64,000 nucleotides of DNA, taken from assembly GCA_016937175.1 (NCBI GenBank), contig JAFGWL010000013.1, forward strand, positions 1 to 64,000, read 5' to 3'. This stretch comes from Candidatus Mcinerneyibacteriota bacterium. GTDB lineage: Bacteria > Macinerneyibacteriota > Macinerneyibacteria > Macinerneyibacteriales > DSCS01. A model generated the notes under the pieces. The model ran no database searches, was not told the DNA's origin, and was given only the letters and a program-made list of their open reading frames with translations. Position 1 is the first letter of the stretch, and the number at the start of each line of letters is the position of its first letter. Positions 54,663 to 63,800 of the stretch are shown one piece after another. The position numbers were made by a program, and so were the translations under genes.

Positions 54663-55466
54663 TTAGATGGTAATGTCGATCTCCACGGACCGGGAAGATT
54701 CGTTCTTATTCATTTTTTTCCGTATCTCGTCGTAGTATTTCCCATTCTTCAGGTAAATGGTCTGATACCGGACAAAGAGCTCCGGCTCATAGATCTTCAG
54801 CAATTCAAAGAGATTCTTTTTGACGATGTTGGCTTTCCAGTTGGGGCTGGCGATACGGAAAAAGGAGACATCATCGTTAAAAAGGTCAATCAGACGGAAA
54901 AGAGGTGTGATCTCAGGAAGAAACGGGTCTATGTTGAGAAAAGTCGTGATTCCGCTGTCTCCCAGAGCATAGAGAGTCTCCACCCTCTCATCCGACGAAG
55001 GAAGCTTTCCTTCGATGAGCTTTACGTGGAAGTCGTTTGTCGTGGTCAGGGAAATGCCCACATGGACATTGTTCATATTTTTCAGGACATCCAGGTCGCG
55101 AAGGACAAGGTCTGAATGGGTGATCAAACGGACATGACAGTCGATATCAGACAAACGCTCCAGCAATCCCCGGGTGATCTTGTACTTCTTTTCAGCAGGC
55201 TGATAAGGGTCTCCCAGAGAAGAGAGATAGACCTTTTTCCCGGCCCACCGGCTTGCGTTCTTCTCCACCGAGTCCAGAATATCTTTCCGGACTTCAACGA
55301 TCTCTCCCCATTTGTAGCCCGGATAGGCTGTCTTGGTCGGGATCTGGGCAGAACAGTGGGAACAGCCGTATTGACATCCCTTGTAGGGATTGACCACAGT
55401 GTATGGCTCCCCCTGGAAGAGGGCTCTGGTAAAGGGCGTGACACCTGAGGTTTCGACAAACTTCAT
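54663..55466 (-). CDS. Radical SAM protein of the SPL/COG1533 family
   Basis: The 267-residue protein has the cluster motif CQYGCSHC (about 31-38; CX3CX2C) after NPYKG, the arrangement of spore-photoproduct-lyase-like radical SAM proteins, then VYLSSLGDPYQPAEKKY (about 79-95), HVRLITHS and ISLTTTND. Members are diverse and mostly uncharacterised; the conserved C-terminal Cys of true spore photoproduct lyase is not evident. It shares its first base with the last base of the hypothetical gene upstream, so the two are probably coupled. Confidence 0.82.
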   Translation of the reverse strand: MKFVETSGVTPFTRALFQGEPYTVVNPYKGCQYGCSHCSAQIPTKTAYPGYKWGEIVEVRKDILDSVEKNASRWAGKKVYLSSLGDPYQPAEKKYKITRGLLERLSDIDCHVRLITHSDLVLRDLDVLKNMNNVHVGISLTTTNDFHVKLIEGKLPSSDERVETLYALGDSGITTFLNIDPFLPEITPLFRLIDLFNDDVSFFRIASPNWKANIVKKNLFELLKIYEPELFVRYQTIYLKNGKYYDEIRKKMNKNESSRSVEIDITI

Positions 55467-56227
55467 TATTTGATCCTCAGATTGGAGTTCGGTAAGCGGG
55501 CGATATGTTTCCCCTCGATAAAGACGATATCAGGATCATTGAGATCGAGGGCGATCTCCTCTGTATTGTCTTCAGTTTCGATGGTAAAGACCCACATATG
55601 AGCTTCGGCGCCATGGGCGAATTCTTTGACTTCATGGACAGGGTCTTTCCCATTCCCTTTGTATTTACGAAAGGAGACCACCGGATAGATGACCACGGGG
55701 TCGACATCCAGATGCTGGGGAAGCCAGTAGATAAACTGAAGGCCTACGATATTCTCGATCTCCACAGGCTCATCCTCTTCATCAGGGTCCTGAGGATCCT
55801 CCATCTGGGGGATCTTGACCTTAAAGGCGATCTCAGCCTCCCCCTTCTCTCCTGTCAGGTAGTTATGGATCCTCTGCTCCATGACATGCTCATAGATCGT
55901 TCCGGACAATTCCAATAACTCTCCTTCATCACCGCTTATTTTAAATGTATCTCCATTGAGGATTATATCAAGTCTCTCACGCCCCTTTTTCATAATTTTT
56001 TTCAGGTCTACCCAGTCCTTACGGCCGATATATCCATAATCCATAAGTGACCTGAAAAACAAGGTGAGGGCCTTCTTCAGCTCTTCTTCATCGTCGCACT
56101 GATGATCAAGGGCTGTGTACTGATAGAGCCATTTGACAGCCATGGAGAGTGTTTCGAGGCGTTCTTTGGGAGTGTAGACATTTTTGCGCAGCAGTATGCG
56201 CAGAAGGCCATCTTTAAAGTGTTTCAT
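55466..56227 (-). CDS. Conserved-looking protein of unknown function
   Basis: Not recognised. The 253-residue protein has a helical N-terminal third (about 1-100, with a paired KERLETLSMAVKWLYQYT), then a beta-rich acidic region (about 120-253; EDPQDPDEEDEPVEIENIVG, FIYWLPQHLDVDPVVIYPVV) with a hydrophilic end. No signal peptide or membrane segment. The overlap with the SPL-type radical SAM gene suggests that the two act together. AAAGGATAGAA-ATG supports the start. Confidence 0.7.
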   Translation of the reverse strand: MKHFKDGLLRILLRKNVYTPKERLETLSMAVKWLYQYTALDHQCDDEEELKKALTLFFRSLMDYGYIGRKDWVDLKKIMKKGRERLDIILNGDTFKISGDEGELLELSGTIYEHVMEQRIHNYLTGEKGEAEIAFKVKIPQMEDPQDPDEEDEPVEIENIVGLQFIYWLPQHLDVDPVVIYPVVSFRKYKGNGKDPVHEVKEFAHGAEAHMWVFTIETEDNTEEIALDLNDPDIVFIEGKHIARLPNSNLRIK

Positions 56228-56229
56228 TT

Positions 56230-56751
56230 CTATCCTTTGAGGTAATTTTTGTATCCTTCTTTTTGGAGTCTCTCATTTTTGGCCAGGACATCATCGCGCA
56301 TCTTCCTCTGATAATCCTCCATCTTGCCCCTGAGTTCTTTGTCAGAGACAGAAAGAATACGTACAGCCAGGAGAGCGGCGTTTTTGGCTCCGGTATCTCC
56401 GATGGCCACAGTGGCCACGGGTATTCCCGACGGCATCTGGACTATGGAGTAGAGGGAATCCACGCCTCCCAGGTCTGAAGTCTTCATGGGAATGCCGATG
56501 ACAGGAAGAGTCGTCTTGGAAGCCAGGACGCCGGGAAGATGAGCCGCTTTCCCTGCTCCTGCTATGATCACCCGGACTCCCCTCTCCACGGCTGTGGCGA
56601 CCCGTTCCAGGGCCTCTTCTGTGGTACGATGAGCCGAAAGGATATACATATTATAAGAGATCCCGAAATCATCCAGGACCTCGGCGCATTTGGCCATACT
56701 TTTCAGGTCGGAATCACTACCCATGAATATTTCAACATCACATTTCTTCAT
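56230..56751 (-). CDS. purE: N5-carboxyaminoimidazole ribonucleotide mutase (PurE)
   Basis: The 173-residue protein shows FMGSDSDLKSM (about 9-19), ILSAHRTTEEAL (about 42-53), AGAGKAAHLPGVLA (about 71-84) and VATVAIGDTGAKNAALLAV (about 116-134), the marks of PurE in purine synthesis. Both bacterial class I and the vertebrate-like class II share these; no PurK is in the window. ATG 56751 follows GAAGGAGGAGG and overlaps the lgt stop (ATGA). Confidence 0.95.
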   Translation of the reverse strand: MKKCDVEIFMGSDSDLKSMAKCAEVLDDFGISYNMYILSAHRTTEEALERVATAVERGVRVIIAGAGKAAHLPGVLASKTTLPVIGIPMKTSDLGGVDSLYSIVQMPSGIPVATVAIGDTGAKNAALLAVRILSVSDKELRGKMEDYQRKMRDDVLAKNERLQKEGYKNYLKG

Positions 56752-57542
56752 GTCGCCTCCTCCTTCTTTTTGATGAAGACCAGATAGACAAACAGAGAGA
56801 AAAGAATGACAAAGAGGCTTAAGACTTGCCCCATGGTCACCCACCCCCAGAGGAGATAACCCAGTTGAATGTCGGGTTCTCGGCAGAATTCCACGAGAAA
56901 ACGAAAAAGGCCGTAAAAGATCCCAAAGAGCGGCCCCATGAGGGGGATATTCTTTGTCTTTCTGAGTGTCAGCATGAGAATGAGAAAAAGAAGCGCCCCT
57001 TCCAGGAGGGCTTCATACAACTGAGACGGGTGGCGCGGGCTGATCCCAGCCATAGGGAAGATCACGCCCCAGCTCCCGTCTGTGGGTTTACCCCAGAGCT
57101 CACCATTTATAAAATTGGCGATACGTCCGAAAAAGAGCCCGACAGGAGCAAAAAGAGCCATGCTGCCCAAAATGGTCCATAGTCCCTGCTTCCTCTGCCG
57201 GGCAAAGAGCCAGGCAGCCAGTAGCACGCCGATAAACCCGCCGTGAAAGGACATCCCCCCTTCATAGACCTTGAAGATGGCCAGCGGATGGGACAAAAAG
57301 GCTTTCAGGTCATAAAAGAGCACATATCCGAGACGCCCCCCGATGATCACACCGAGGGCTGCATAAAAGACCAGGTCGTCCACATCCCGCTGCGTGAAGG
57401 GAAGAATCCCTTTGCGGGAAAGAAGTCTCATTCCCAGGTAAGCTGCCAGGAAACCCAGCAGGTAGGCGATGGGGTACCACCGCAGGGCCAGGGGCCCCCA
57501 GATATGAAGGATGACCGGATTGATATCATGTACCCAGATCAC
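56748..57542 (-). CDS. lgt: Prolipoprotein diacylglyceryl transferase
   Basis: The 264-residue inner-membrane enzyme attaches diacylglycerol to the lipobox Cys, the first step of lipoprotein maturation and required for the lipoproteins in this window. About seven transmembrane helices; family marks include LRWYPIAYLLGFLA, GGRLGYVLFYD (about 65-75), GGMSFHGGFIG (about 91-101), FGRIANFINGELWGKPTD (about 130-147) and RHPSQLYEALLEG. I chose GTG 57542 (MIWVHDINPVILH) because GGGGGG lies before it and it overlaps the rsmA stop as GTGA; ATG 57569 lies in rsmA. Confidence 0.94.
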   Translation of the reverse strand: MIWVHDINPVILHIWGPLALRWYPIAYLLGFLAAYLGMRLLSRKGILPFTQRDVDDLVFYAALGVIIGGRLGYVLFYDLKAFLSHPLAIFKVYEGGMSFHGGFIGVLLAAWLFARQRKQGLWTILGSMALFAPVGLFFGRIANFINGELWGKPTDGSWGVIFPMAGISPRHPSQLYEALLEGALLFLILMLTLRKTKNIPLMGPLFGIFYGLFRFLVEFCREPDIQLGYLLWGWVTMGQVLSLFVILFSLFVYLVFIKKKEEAT

Positions 57543-58315
57543 AGGTTCCCCCCCTCTTTGTTCAAGCATCCAAGAAGCCTGCTGAATTCTTCTACGGTCA
57601 GTTCCTGGGCCCGGGCATCAGGGCTCTTTCCCAGGGACTGTAAAAACTCTATGACGACTTCTTTGTTATACTCTTTTTTGAGATTATTGACAAGAGTTTT
57701 CCTCCGTTCCCGGAAGGCCCGGAACAGGATATCAGCCTCTTTTCCACTGAACAGCGTTTCAGATACCGGCCTCATGGTTATCTTCAGAAGGGCCGAATCG
57801 ACATTGGGGACCGGACGGAAGTCTCCCCTTTTGACCGTCCAAAGCTTTTCCACATGGGCGAAAAGACGGAGAAAGACACTGTAGGCGTTATAGTTTTCCG
57901 AATGGACAGGAGCTGTCAGGGCCAGCCCCACCTCTTTCTGGACCATGACGATGCCGCCGGCTATGGATTCCCTGTAGCGGATAAGATGGTTGAGAATAGG
58001 CTTTGTTATATAATAGGGCAGGTTGCCTGCAATGACCTGTTTTTTTCCGAAATCCAGGGGAATGTCAAGTATATTTCCCTGAACCACTTCTATTCCGGGG
58101 GAAATATCCCTGAGTACCGGGATCAGCTCCCGGTCGATCTCGATAACGACGAATCGGGGGAACGAGAGGCCGGCCAGTTCCCGTGTAAGGTTCCCGGTCC
58201 CACCGCCGATCTCCACCAGCGCATCCCCGTCGAATCCGGAAACAGCCTCGGCTATAGATTTAAGCCAGTGAGGATTGATTAAAAAATTCTGCCCGAACCT
58301 CTTCTTAGCCTTCAA
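57539..58315 (-). CDS. rsmA: 16S rRNA dimethyladenosine transferase RsmA
   Basis: The 258-residue enzyme dimethylates A1518/A1519 of 16S rRNA. Marks are KKRFGQNFLIN (4-14), VEIGGGTGNLTRELA (SAM loop, about 34-48), the NLPYYITKPIL catalytic block (about 99-109) and PNVDSALL. The start is TTG 58315 behind GAGGAAG in the upstream gene; the conserved N-terminus begins immediately and no ATG lies near. Confidence 0.95.
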   Translation of the reverse strand: MKAKKRFGQNFLINPHWLKSIAEAVSGFDGDALVEIGGGTGNLTRELAGLSFPRFVVIEIDRELIPVLRDISPGIEVVQGNILDIPLDFGKKQVIAGNLPYYITKPILNHLIRYRESIAGGIVMVQKEVGLALTAPVHSENYNAYSVFLRLFAHVEKLWTVKRGDFRPVPNVDSALLKITMRPVSETLFSGKEADILFRAFRERRKTLVNNLKKEYNKEVVIEFLQSLGKSPDARAQELTVEEFSRLLGCLNKEGGNL

Positions 58316-58586
58316 CGACTTCCTCGGAAATGGTCTTGTAGAGAGAAGAAGCCTTCTGTTTTGAGACGTTTTTGGTCTGAGGTATCTCGCTGATCTCCAC
58401 CACCAGGATCTTGTTATAGGCCTGGATCCTGATCCTGTCTCCCTCGTGTACTTCAGAGGCAGCCTTCAAAGTGACAAAACCGTCGGGCTCCTGAAGCCGC
58501 CAGACATGTCCCGCTTCACAGACTTCTTTGGCGGTGGAACGTTGTTTTAAAATCCTTGATAGCTGCAAAAACTTATCAGTTCTCAT
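58305..58586 (-). CDS. S4-domain RNA-binding protein, RqcP-like
   Basis: The 93-residue protein starts MRTDKFLQLSRILKQRSTAK and has the S4 fold to about residue 65, matching the short S4 proteins RqcP/YabO (and Hsp15). RqcP stabilises the 50S-tRNA-RqcH complex in ribosome quality control; here RqcH is not in the window, so the role is inferred. The C-terminal tail (about 70-93) is charged. It overlaps surA (ATGA) and rsmA. Confidence 0.8.
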   Translation of the reverse strand: MRTDKFLQLSRILKQRSTAKEVCEAGHVWRLQEPDGFVTLKAASEVHEGDRIRIQAYNKILVVEISEIPQTKNVSKQKASSLYKTISEEVVEG

Positions 58587-59821
58587 ATCAATATCTCTAT
58601 ATAATATTTATTTTGCAATTTAGCATATAGTTTTTCAATCTCTTCTTGAATTTTCTGCCCGTAGACATAATTTTTCACATAGTCCCGGACCTCTTCAAAA
58701 GCCATCTGTCGTGCTTCCTGGTGCTGATCGAGATAGATAAATGTCAGCCCGTTATTGATATAACTGACTGGTGAGATCTGGCCGGGTGCCAGCCTGTTAA
58801 GAATATCGAGTATGATGGTGTTTATCTCTCTTTTTTTGGCTTCCTCAAAGGGTATCAGCTGAACACCGCTCAGGCTGGCCCATTCGCTTATCCCTTCCAT
58901 CCCCTTCTTCTCAAAGGCGGTCATTACGTTCTTCTCAAAGGCTTTGCGCTTCTCTTCACTCACAGCCGGCAGAAGGATGATATGGCTGATGGCTCTCTTC
59001 TCTCCCTGTATATCACGGCATAGGGCGATATGATAGCCGAACTTTGTCTTGAAGGGGCGTGATATCTCCCCTTTTTTCAAATTGAAGGCGACTTCCTCGA
59101 ACTCAGGGACCATCATCCCCTTTCCTATAAGGCCCAGATCGCCTCCCTTGGGAGCTGTGGGGCCCTGGGAGTATCGGCTGGCGGCCTCTTCAAAAGTCGT
59201 CTCATGGTCGAGAATACTTTTTCGGATATCAGCCAGCTTCATCATTATGGCCCGTTCGTCTTCGTCAGTCATAGCCAGAGGAAGATAGCCGATGGTATAG
59301 GTAAATGTTTCTGGAGTCTTGAACTCAGCGGAATTCTCATCGTAGGCCGCCTTGACTTCATCGTCGGAAATGGATATCCCCGGGCGGATCACAGTGGCGA
59401 CATAGTTCTGGACGTACATCTCTTCTTTTATCTGCTGCCTGTAGATGGAGCGGAGGGTATTTTCATCCAGCCCCTCCTCCTTGAGGGCCTTTTTAAAAGA
59501 AGCTTCTCCTCCGAGGTTTTCCCGGATCCTTTCGATCATGGCATCCAGGCGCTTCTCGATATCATCGGAATTTACGACGAGTTCTTCGCTCTCAAGGGCT
59601 TCCATGTAGAGGACTTTGTTCTTTATCATCTCTTTCAGCACTTTACGCTGTTCTTCAATACTCTGGTCCGGGTTGCCCATCATAGCTTCTTTGACTTCAC
59701 TTTTCAGAATGACCGTATCATTGATACGGGCGGCGATTCCGTCGGAATAACCTTCTCCCTGGGCCAAAACCGATCCCGCTGTCATGAGAAGAACCGTAAG
59801 ACATCCGATGATGTGTTTCAT
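58583..59821 (-). CDS. SurA-like periplasmic chaperone with parvulin domain
   Basis: The 412-residue protein has a signal peptide (KHIIGCLTVLLMTAGSVLA, cleavage near 20), an N-terminal SurA_N helical domain (about 25-165) and a parvulin domain (about 165-270) with GGDLGLIGKGMMVPEFEEVA and FGYHIALCRDI. A second, incomplete parvulin-like stretch starts at ISHIILLP. It would guide outer-membrane proteins through the periplasm and may isomerise proline. ATG 59821 lies eight bases after AAGGAG; GTG 59830 is less likely. Third of three related chaperones in a row. Confidence 0.85.
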   Translation of the reverse strand: MKHIIGCLTVLLMTAGSVLAQGEGYSDGIAARINDTVILKSEVKEAMMGNPDQSIEEQRKVLKEMIKNKVLYMEALESEELVVNSDDIEKRLDAMIERIRENLGGEASFKKALKEEGLDENTLRSIYRQQIKEEMYVQNYVATVIRPGISISDDEVKAAYDENSAEFKTPETFTYTIGYLPLAMTDEDERAIMMKLADIRKSILDHETTFEEAASRYSQGPTAPKGGDLGLIGKGMMVPEFEEVAFNLKKGEISRPFKTKFGYHIALCRDIQGEKRAISHIILLPAVSEEKRKAFEKNVMTAFEKKGMEGISEWASLSGVQLIPFEEAKKREINTIILDILNRLAPGQISPVSYINNGLTFIYLDQHQEARQMAFEEVRDYVKNYVYGQKIQEEIEKLYAKLQNKYYIEILI

Positions 59822-59833
59822 ATGCAACACTCC

Positions 59834-60775
59834 TTACCTTTTAAAATAGTTTTCATTGATTGTAATGTCATAACTCCGTTTTTTGAGAGAATTGATCCAC
59901 TGGTCATACCGGAGCTCTCTTTTTTTCAGTAAAATGATCTGCTTGATAGTAGCTTCCACCTCTGAAAGGCTGATCTTTTTGGCATAGACCTTTTTTTCCA
60001 CTTTAAAGAGGTGGTAACGTCCGTATTCATCTTCAAGGATCTGTGATACGCCCCCTGTCCTCAGGGCAAAGAGCTCCTTGGCGTAATTTTCAGGCAGGTC
60101 GTCACGGGTATAGATGCGGGTCCCGCTTTCATCCAGCTGTCCGGTCAGGGTGACATAGATATCATCAAACTTTTCACCCGCTTTCAGCCGTTCGGTGACG
60201 GCATTGGCCTCCTCCAAAGTGGCAAAATCAAGCTCTTTCACTTCAATGGATTCCGAATGGGTGTAATCATCCTGGTTGTCAGCGTAATACTTCAGGATCT
60301 CTTTGTTGGTGACATTGATATTGTTATAGACCTTCTGTTCCTCCACAAGCCTGATAAGCCAGTAACGCCTGAGAAATTCTTTGAATCTGTCCCGGGTAAG
60401 CCCGGCCTTTTTGATGTAATCCTGAAAATGTTCTTCGCCGTATTGGCCTATGATGTTCCTCAACTCCTCTTCCAGCTGATAATCGTTCACTTCGATCTTC
60501 TCGCGTCTCGCCACTTCGAGGATGATCTCCTCGTCGATATAGTCATTGAGGATCTTATATTTGAGCTGGATAAGATCGGCTTCCTTGACACCCTGAGTCG
60601 CAGCCCCCAGCCTAAAGGCGAAAAAATCCTCGAACTCACCGACGGTGACGATCTTGTCATTGATCTTGGCCAGGATGGCATTTCTCTTGATCTCTTCACT
60701 GCTGCGGGAACAGGCGCCGGCCAGAAGAGCCAGTGACGTCAAAACAGCGATGATTTTCCCTTTTGACAGAATCAT
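59834..60775 (-). CDS. PpiC/SurA-like lipoprotein chaperone
   Basis: The 313-residue protein has a hydrophobic leader and relaxed lipobox (LLAGAC, Cys22), a SurA_N-like helical region (about 35-160, AILAKINDKIVTVGEFEDFF) and a weak parvulin-like end (LPENYAKELFALRTGGVSQI, then YHLFKVEKK) without the clear GGDLG element, so isomerase activity is doubtful. It overlaps its upstream neighbour by 4 bp. Probably a membrane-anchored chaperone for outer-membrane proteins. Confidence 0.78.
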   Translation of the reverse strand: MILSKGKIIAVLTSLALLAGACSRSSEEIKRNAILAKINDKIVTVGEFEDFFAFRLGAATQGVKEADLIQLKYKILNDYIDEEIILEVARREKIEVNDYQLEEELRNIIGQYGEEHFQDYIKKAGLTRDRFKEFLRRYWLIRLVEEQKVYNNINVTNKEILKYYADNQDDYTHSESIEVKELDFATLEEANAVTERLKAGEKFDDIYVTLTGQLDESGTRIYTRDDLPENYAKELFALRTGGVSQILEDEYGRYHLFKVEKKVYAKKISLSEVEATIKQIILLKKRELRYDQWINSLKKRSYDITINENYFKR

Positions 60776-61629
60776 AATGTCCCTTCGAATCCTTTTACTC
60801 TATATTTAACCAGCAGGTGCTTGAGAAGTTCCTCCAAAGCCTCTTTTCCCTTGATCTTACGGATAGCCTCGCGGATCTCTCCGGCTACGGCTTCACGCTT
60901 TAAAAAGTCATTTTTCCAGACCTTATCACGGACGACAAAGACATAATAAAAGGTCCGACCCTCCTCCTCATAACGCACGGGCCTGAGGGCTCTCCCTGTA
61001 GGGGCTGCAAGGATATCCTCCCGTATATCGTCTCCCAGGTCATTGAAGGGGAGATACCCCAGATCGGAAAAACCCGAAGTCTCTATCTCGCTGTAAAAAG
61101 TTGCGGGATCCATCTTCTGATCGTTGACTGACTCCATGGCTTTCAGGGCTTCTTCTTCATTCCGTGTGAAGATGACGACAAGCCAGGCCATCCCCTCTTC
61201 TGCTCTGTATTCCTCTTCTTTTCGATTCTGATAATAGCGGTTCACTTCATCGTCGGTTACGGTGACCTCTTTTTGGACATACTGACGGATTGCTTCAGCG
61301 ACAACAAGGTTTTCTCTGTAATCCTCTACCTTCCGTTCAATGGAGCGGTAGGATGCGCTCCCCTTCTCAAGCCCCATGTTTGAAGACTCCAGCAGGATAA
61401 GACGGCTGCGAAGCCATCCCCTGATGATCTCGCTGCGTTGGGATTCGGTGAGTTTCTGTTCATCGATCCCCCGGTCACGCAGATAAGAGGAAAACTCCCC
61501 GGTGCTCAGGGTGAACCCTCTCCCTTCCAGAAGCAGTTCTCCCTCTCCCGGCCTCACGACAAAGAGGATAAGAGCGGCGATCAGCAGAACCGCACATACC
61601 ATAAGAATGATCCATTTCTTTTTATTCAC
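60772..61629 (-). CDS. Membrane-anchored SurA/PpiD-like chaperone
   Basis: The 285-residue protein has an N-terminal transmembrane anchor (KKWIILMVCAVLLIAALILF, about 5-25), a helical SurA_N-like region (about 35-145; QYVQKEVTVTDDEVNRYYQN) and a degenerate parvulin-like C-terminus (SDLGYLPFNDLG). It is like a short PpiD. First gene of the three-chaperone operon, behind a consensus promoter; GGGGG lies about nine bases before the ATG. Confidence 0.72.
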   Translation of the reverse strand: MNKKKWIILMVCAVLLIAALILFVVRPGEGELLLEGRGFTLSTGEFSSYLRDRGIDEQKLTESQRSEIIRGWLRSRLILLESSNMGLEKGSASYRSIERKVEDYRENLVVAEAIRQYVQKEVTVTDDEVNRYYQNRKEEEYRAEEGMAWLVVIFTRNEEEALKAMESVNDQKMDPATFYSEIETSGFSDLGYLPFNDLGDDIREDILAAPTGRALRPVRYEEEGRTFYYVFVVRDKVWKNDFLKREAVAGEIREAIRKIKGKEALEELLKHLLVKYRVKGFEGTL

Positions 61630-61646
61630 TGAAAACCCCCATCATT

Positions 61647-61675
61647 AGAATAAAAGAAGCCCTTTCCTTTGTCAA
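61647..61675 (-). promoter_or_regulatory. Promoter of the chaperone-rqcP-rsmA-lgt-purE run
   Basis: Minus strand: TTGACA (61675-61670), 17-bp spacer, TATTCT (61652-61647). Confidence 0.75.
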
Positions 61676-61691
61676 TCATCATCCGCCCTCG

Positions 61692-61716
61692 GCGGGGGAA
61701 ACTAGACTTCCCCCGC
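61692..61716 (-). terminator. Hairpin after arcB
   Basis: GCGGGGGAA / TTCCCCCGC form a 9-bp stem with a 7-nt loop, about 18 bases past the arcB stop. No T run follows on the minus strand, so efficiency is uncertain. Confidence 0.5.
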
Positions 61717-61733
61717 TAAAGGGCATGAGAGCC

Positions 61734-62714
61734 TCAGGCTCCCAGAGTCGCCACCATCACGGCTTTGATGGTGTGCATGCGGTTTTCCGCCTGGTCGAAG
61801 ACTTTGGAATGCTTGCTTTCAAAGACTTCATCGGTCACTTCCTGGATCTCAGGATTGGCTTTGGACATGTCTGTATCTTCATTATGGAAAGAAGGCAAGC
61901 AGTGGAGGAAGATCATCTCTTCTTTCCCTGTCTTGCGCACCATATCCATGGTGATCCGGTAGGGTTTTAAAAGGTTGATCCTCTCCTGGATCTTGTCCTC
62001 TTCACCCATGGAGGCCCAGACGTCTGTGTAGAGGACATCGCAGTCTTTGACGCCCTTATCCACATCATCGGTGATCGTGATAGAGGCTCCTGTCTCGGCA
62101 GCGATCTTTTCAGCATAATCCACCAGGGAATTTTCAGGGAAGAGGGATTTGGGAGCCACGATCCGGAAGTCCATACCCATCTTGGCCGCGCCGATCATCA
62201 GAGAATTGGCCATATTGTTGCGTCCGTCGCCGACATAAGCGAAGACGATCCCCTTGAGGCGTCCGAAATTCTCTTTGACGGTAAGGAAGTCGGCCAGGAT
62301 CTGTGTGGGATGATATTGGTCAGTCAATCCGTTCCATACGGGGACTCCCGCCCAGCGTGCGAGTTCTTCCACGGTCTCATGCTTGAAGCCGCGGAATTCT
62401 ATACCGTCGAACATCCTTCCCAGGACACGGGCTGTATCTTTGACCGTCTCTTTTTTCCCAAGCTGGATATCGTTTTTCCCGAGATATTCGGGATGTGCCC
62501 CTTCATCCACACAGGCCACGGTAAAAGCGGCGCGTGTCCTAGTCGAGGGTTTCTCGAAAATAAGGGCGATGTTCTTGCCTTCAAGGCTTTTTGTCCTGAT
62601 GCCTGCATACTTGTTCTTTTTCAGGGTCTCTGACAGGCCGATGAGAAAATCGATCTCTTCAGGGGTAAAGTCTTTTAAAGCCAGCAGATGTCTTCCTTTC
62701 AGATTGAAAGCCAT
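61734..62714 (-). CDS. Ornithine carbamoyltransferase
   Basis: The 326-residue enzyme has the carbamoyl-phosphate motif PSTRTRAAF (about 56-64), the HPTQILADF block (about 136-144), the ornithine loop (DVWASMGEE, about 233-241) and HCLPSF (about 273-278). It could run anabolically (argF) or, as the adjacent carbamate kinase suggests, catabolically (arcB), splitting citrulline into ornithine and carbamoyl phosphate. GGAGGAATT precedes the ATG; 18 bp follow arcC. Confidence 0.93.
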   Translation of the reverse strand: MAFNLKGRHLLALKDFTPEEIDFLIGLSETLKKNKYAGIRTKSLEGKNIALIFEKPSTRTRAAFTVACVDEGAHPEYLGKNDIQLGKKETVKDTARVLGRMFDGIEFRGFKHETVEELARWAGVPVWNGLTDQYHPTQILADFLTVKENFGRLKGIVFAYVGDGRNNMANSLMIGAAKMGMDFRIVAPKSLFPENSLVDYAEKIAAETGASITITDDVDKGVKDCDVLYTDVWASMGEEDKIQERINLLKPYRITMDMVRKTGKEEMIFLHCLPSFHNEDTDMSKANPEIQEVTDEVFESKHSKVFDQAENRMHTIKAVMVATLGA

Positions 62715-62732
62715 AATTCCTCCTTTAAATTT

Positions 62733-63680
62733 TTATTCGATAATGGTTCCTGTTTTGCCTTCTAAAGCTTCTTCAATGGTCTCGGGGAGAGTAATGATGA
62801 CCTTTTTTCCGCCCATTTCAATAAAATCGATGGCGGCTTTGATCTTGGGGCCCATGCTTCCCTTGGGGAAGTGCCCCTCTTCCATATACTTTTTGCATTC
62901 TGCCACAGTCATCCTGTCCAATGTCCTCTCCTGGGGAGTCCCGAAACCCAGGGCGACTTTTTCCACCCCTGTGGAAATGACCAGTATCTCAGCCCCTATC
63001 TCCAGAGCCAGGACAGCGCTGGCCAGGTCCTTGTCTATAACGGCATCCACCCCTTCAAGGGTCCCGTCTTCTTCATAGTAGACAGGGATCCCGCCGCCGC
63101 CTACTGTGATGACGACGACACCCTCTTCAATGAGGCGTTTGATGACATTCTTTTCCACCACAGTCTGGGGAACGGGAGAAGGGACCACCCGGCGCCATCC
63201 GCGCCCGGCGTCTTCCACTATGCTCCAGCCCTTTTCACTGATCAGCCCTTTAGCCTGCTCTTCAGTATAGAACGGGCCCACGGGCTTTGAGGGATTAAGC
63301 ATCTGGGGGTCCTGAGGATCCACGACCACCTGAGAGAGGATGGTGACCACATCCCGTTCGATCCCCTCTTTGGCAAGCCTGTTCTGCAGGGACTGTTCTA
63401 TCATATATCCCATTCCGCCTTCTGTATCGGCCACAATGACACCAAGGGGCCGGTCAGGCACGTTTCTGGAAAGCCCGGCTTCGACCCGAAGCATCATATT
63501 TCCGGCCTGGGGACCGTTCCCGTGGGTAATTGCGACGTTGTAATCGTGTTTGATGACCTTTATTATCCCGTCCAGAGACGCCCTTGTATTGGCGAATTCT
63601 TCGGCGACGGTTCCCTTTTGCCCTTTGCGGATAATAGCATTCCCGCCCAGGGCGATGACGACTTTCTTCTTCTCTGACAT
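62733..63680 (-). CDS. arcC: Carbamate kinase
   Basis: The 315-residue amino-acid-kinase-fold enzyme makes ATP from carbamoyl phosphate and ADP. Marks are VIALGGNAI (about 7-15), HGNGPQAGNM (about 53-62), DPQDPQML (about 122-129), VITVGGGGIPV (about 195-205) and the C-terminal GTIIE. Together with the carbamoyltransferase it forms the second half of an arginine/citrulline or carbamoyl-compound fermentation; no arginine deiminase is in the window. Confidence 0.95.
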   Translation of the reverse strand: MSEKKKVVIALGGNAIIRKGQKGTVAEEFANTRASLDGIIKVIKHDYNVAITHGNGPQAGNMMLRVEAGLSRNVPDRPLGVIVADTEGGMGYMIEQSLQNRLAKEGIERDVVTILSQVVVDPQDPQMLNPSKPVGPFYTEEQAKGLISEKGWSIVEDAGRGWRRVVPSPVPQTVVEKNVIKRLIEEGVVVITVGGGGIPVYYEEDGTLEGVDAVIDKDLASAVLALEIGAEILVISTGVEKVALGFGTPQERTLDRMTVAECKKYMEEGHFPKGSMGPKIKAAIDFIEMGGKKVIITLPETIEEALEGKTGTIIE

Positions 63681-63765
63681 GTCTTACCTCCAAAAAATAA
63701 AAGCCTGGCGTGTTGCTCCATCATTATAGTGAAAACATGGTCTTTAACAAGAGAAATCAAAGAGG

Positions 63766-63792
63766 CCCGGGGAGAGGATTTCTCTCCCCGGG
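63766..63792 (-). terminator. Hairpin between the GTPase-like gene and arcC
   Basis: CCCGGGGAGAG / CTCTCCCCGGG is a perfect 11-bp stem with a 5-nt loop just after the upstream gene's stop on the minus strand. The following bases (CTCTTTGATTTC) are only moderately T-rich, so partial readthrough into arcC is possible. Confidence 0.6.
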
Positions 63793-63800
63793 GAAAGATA

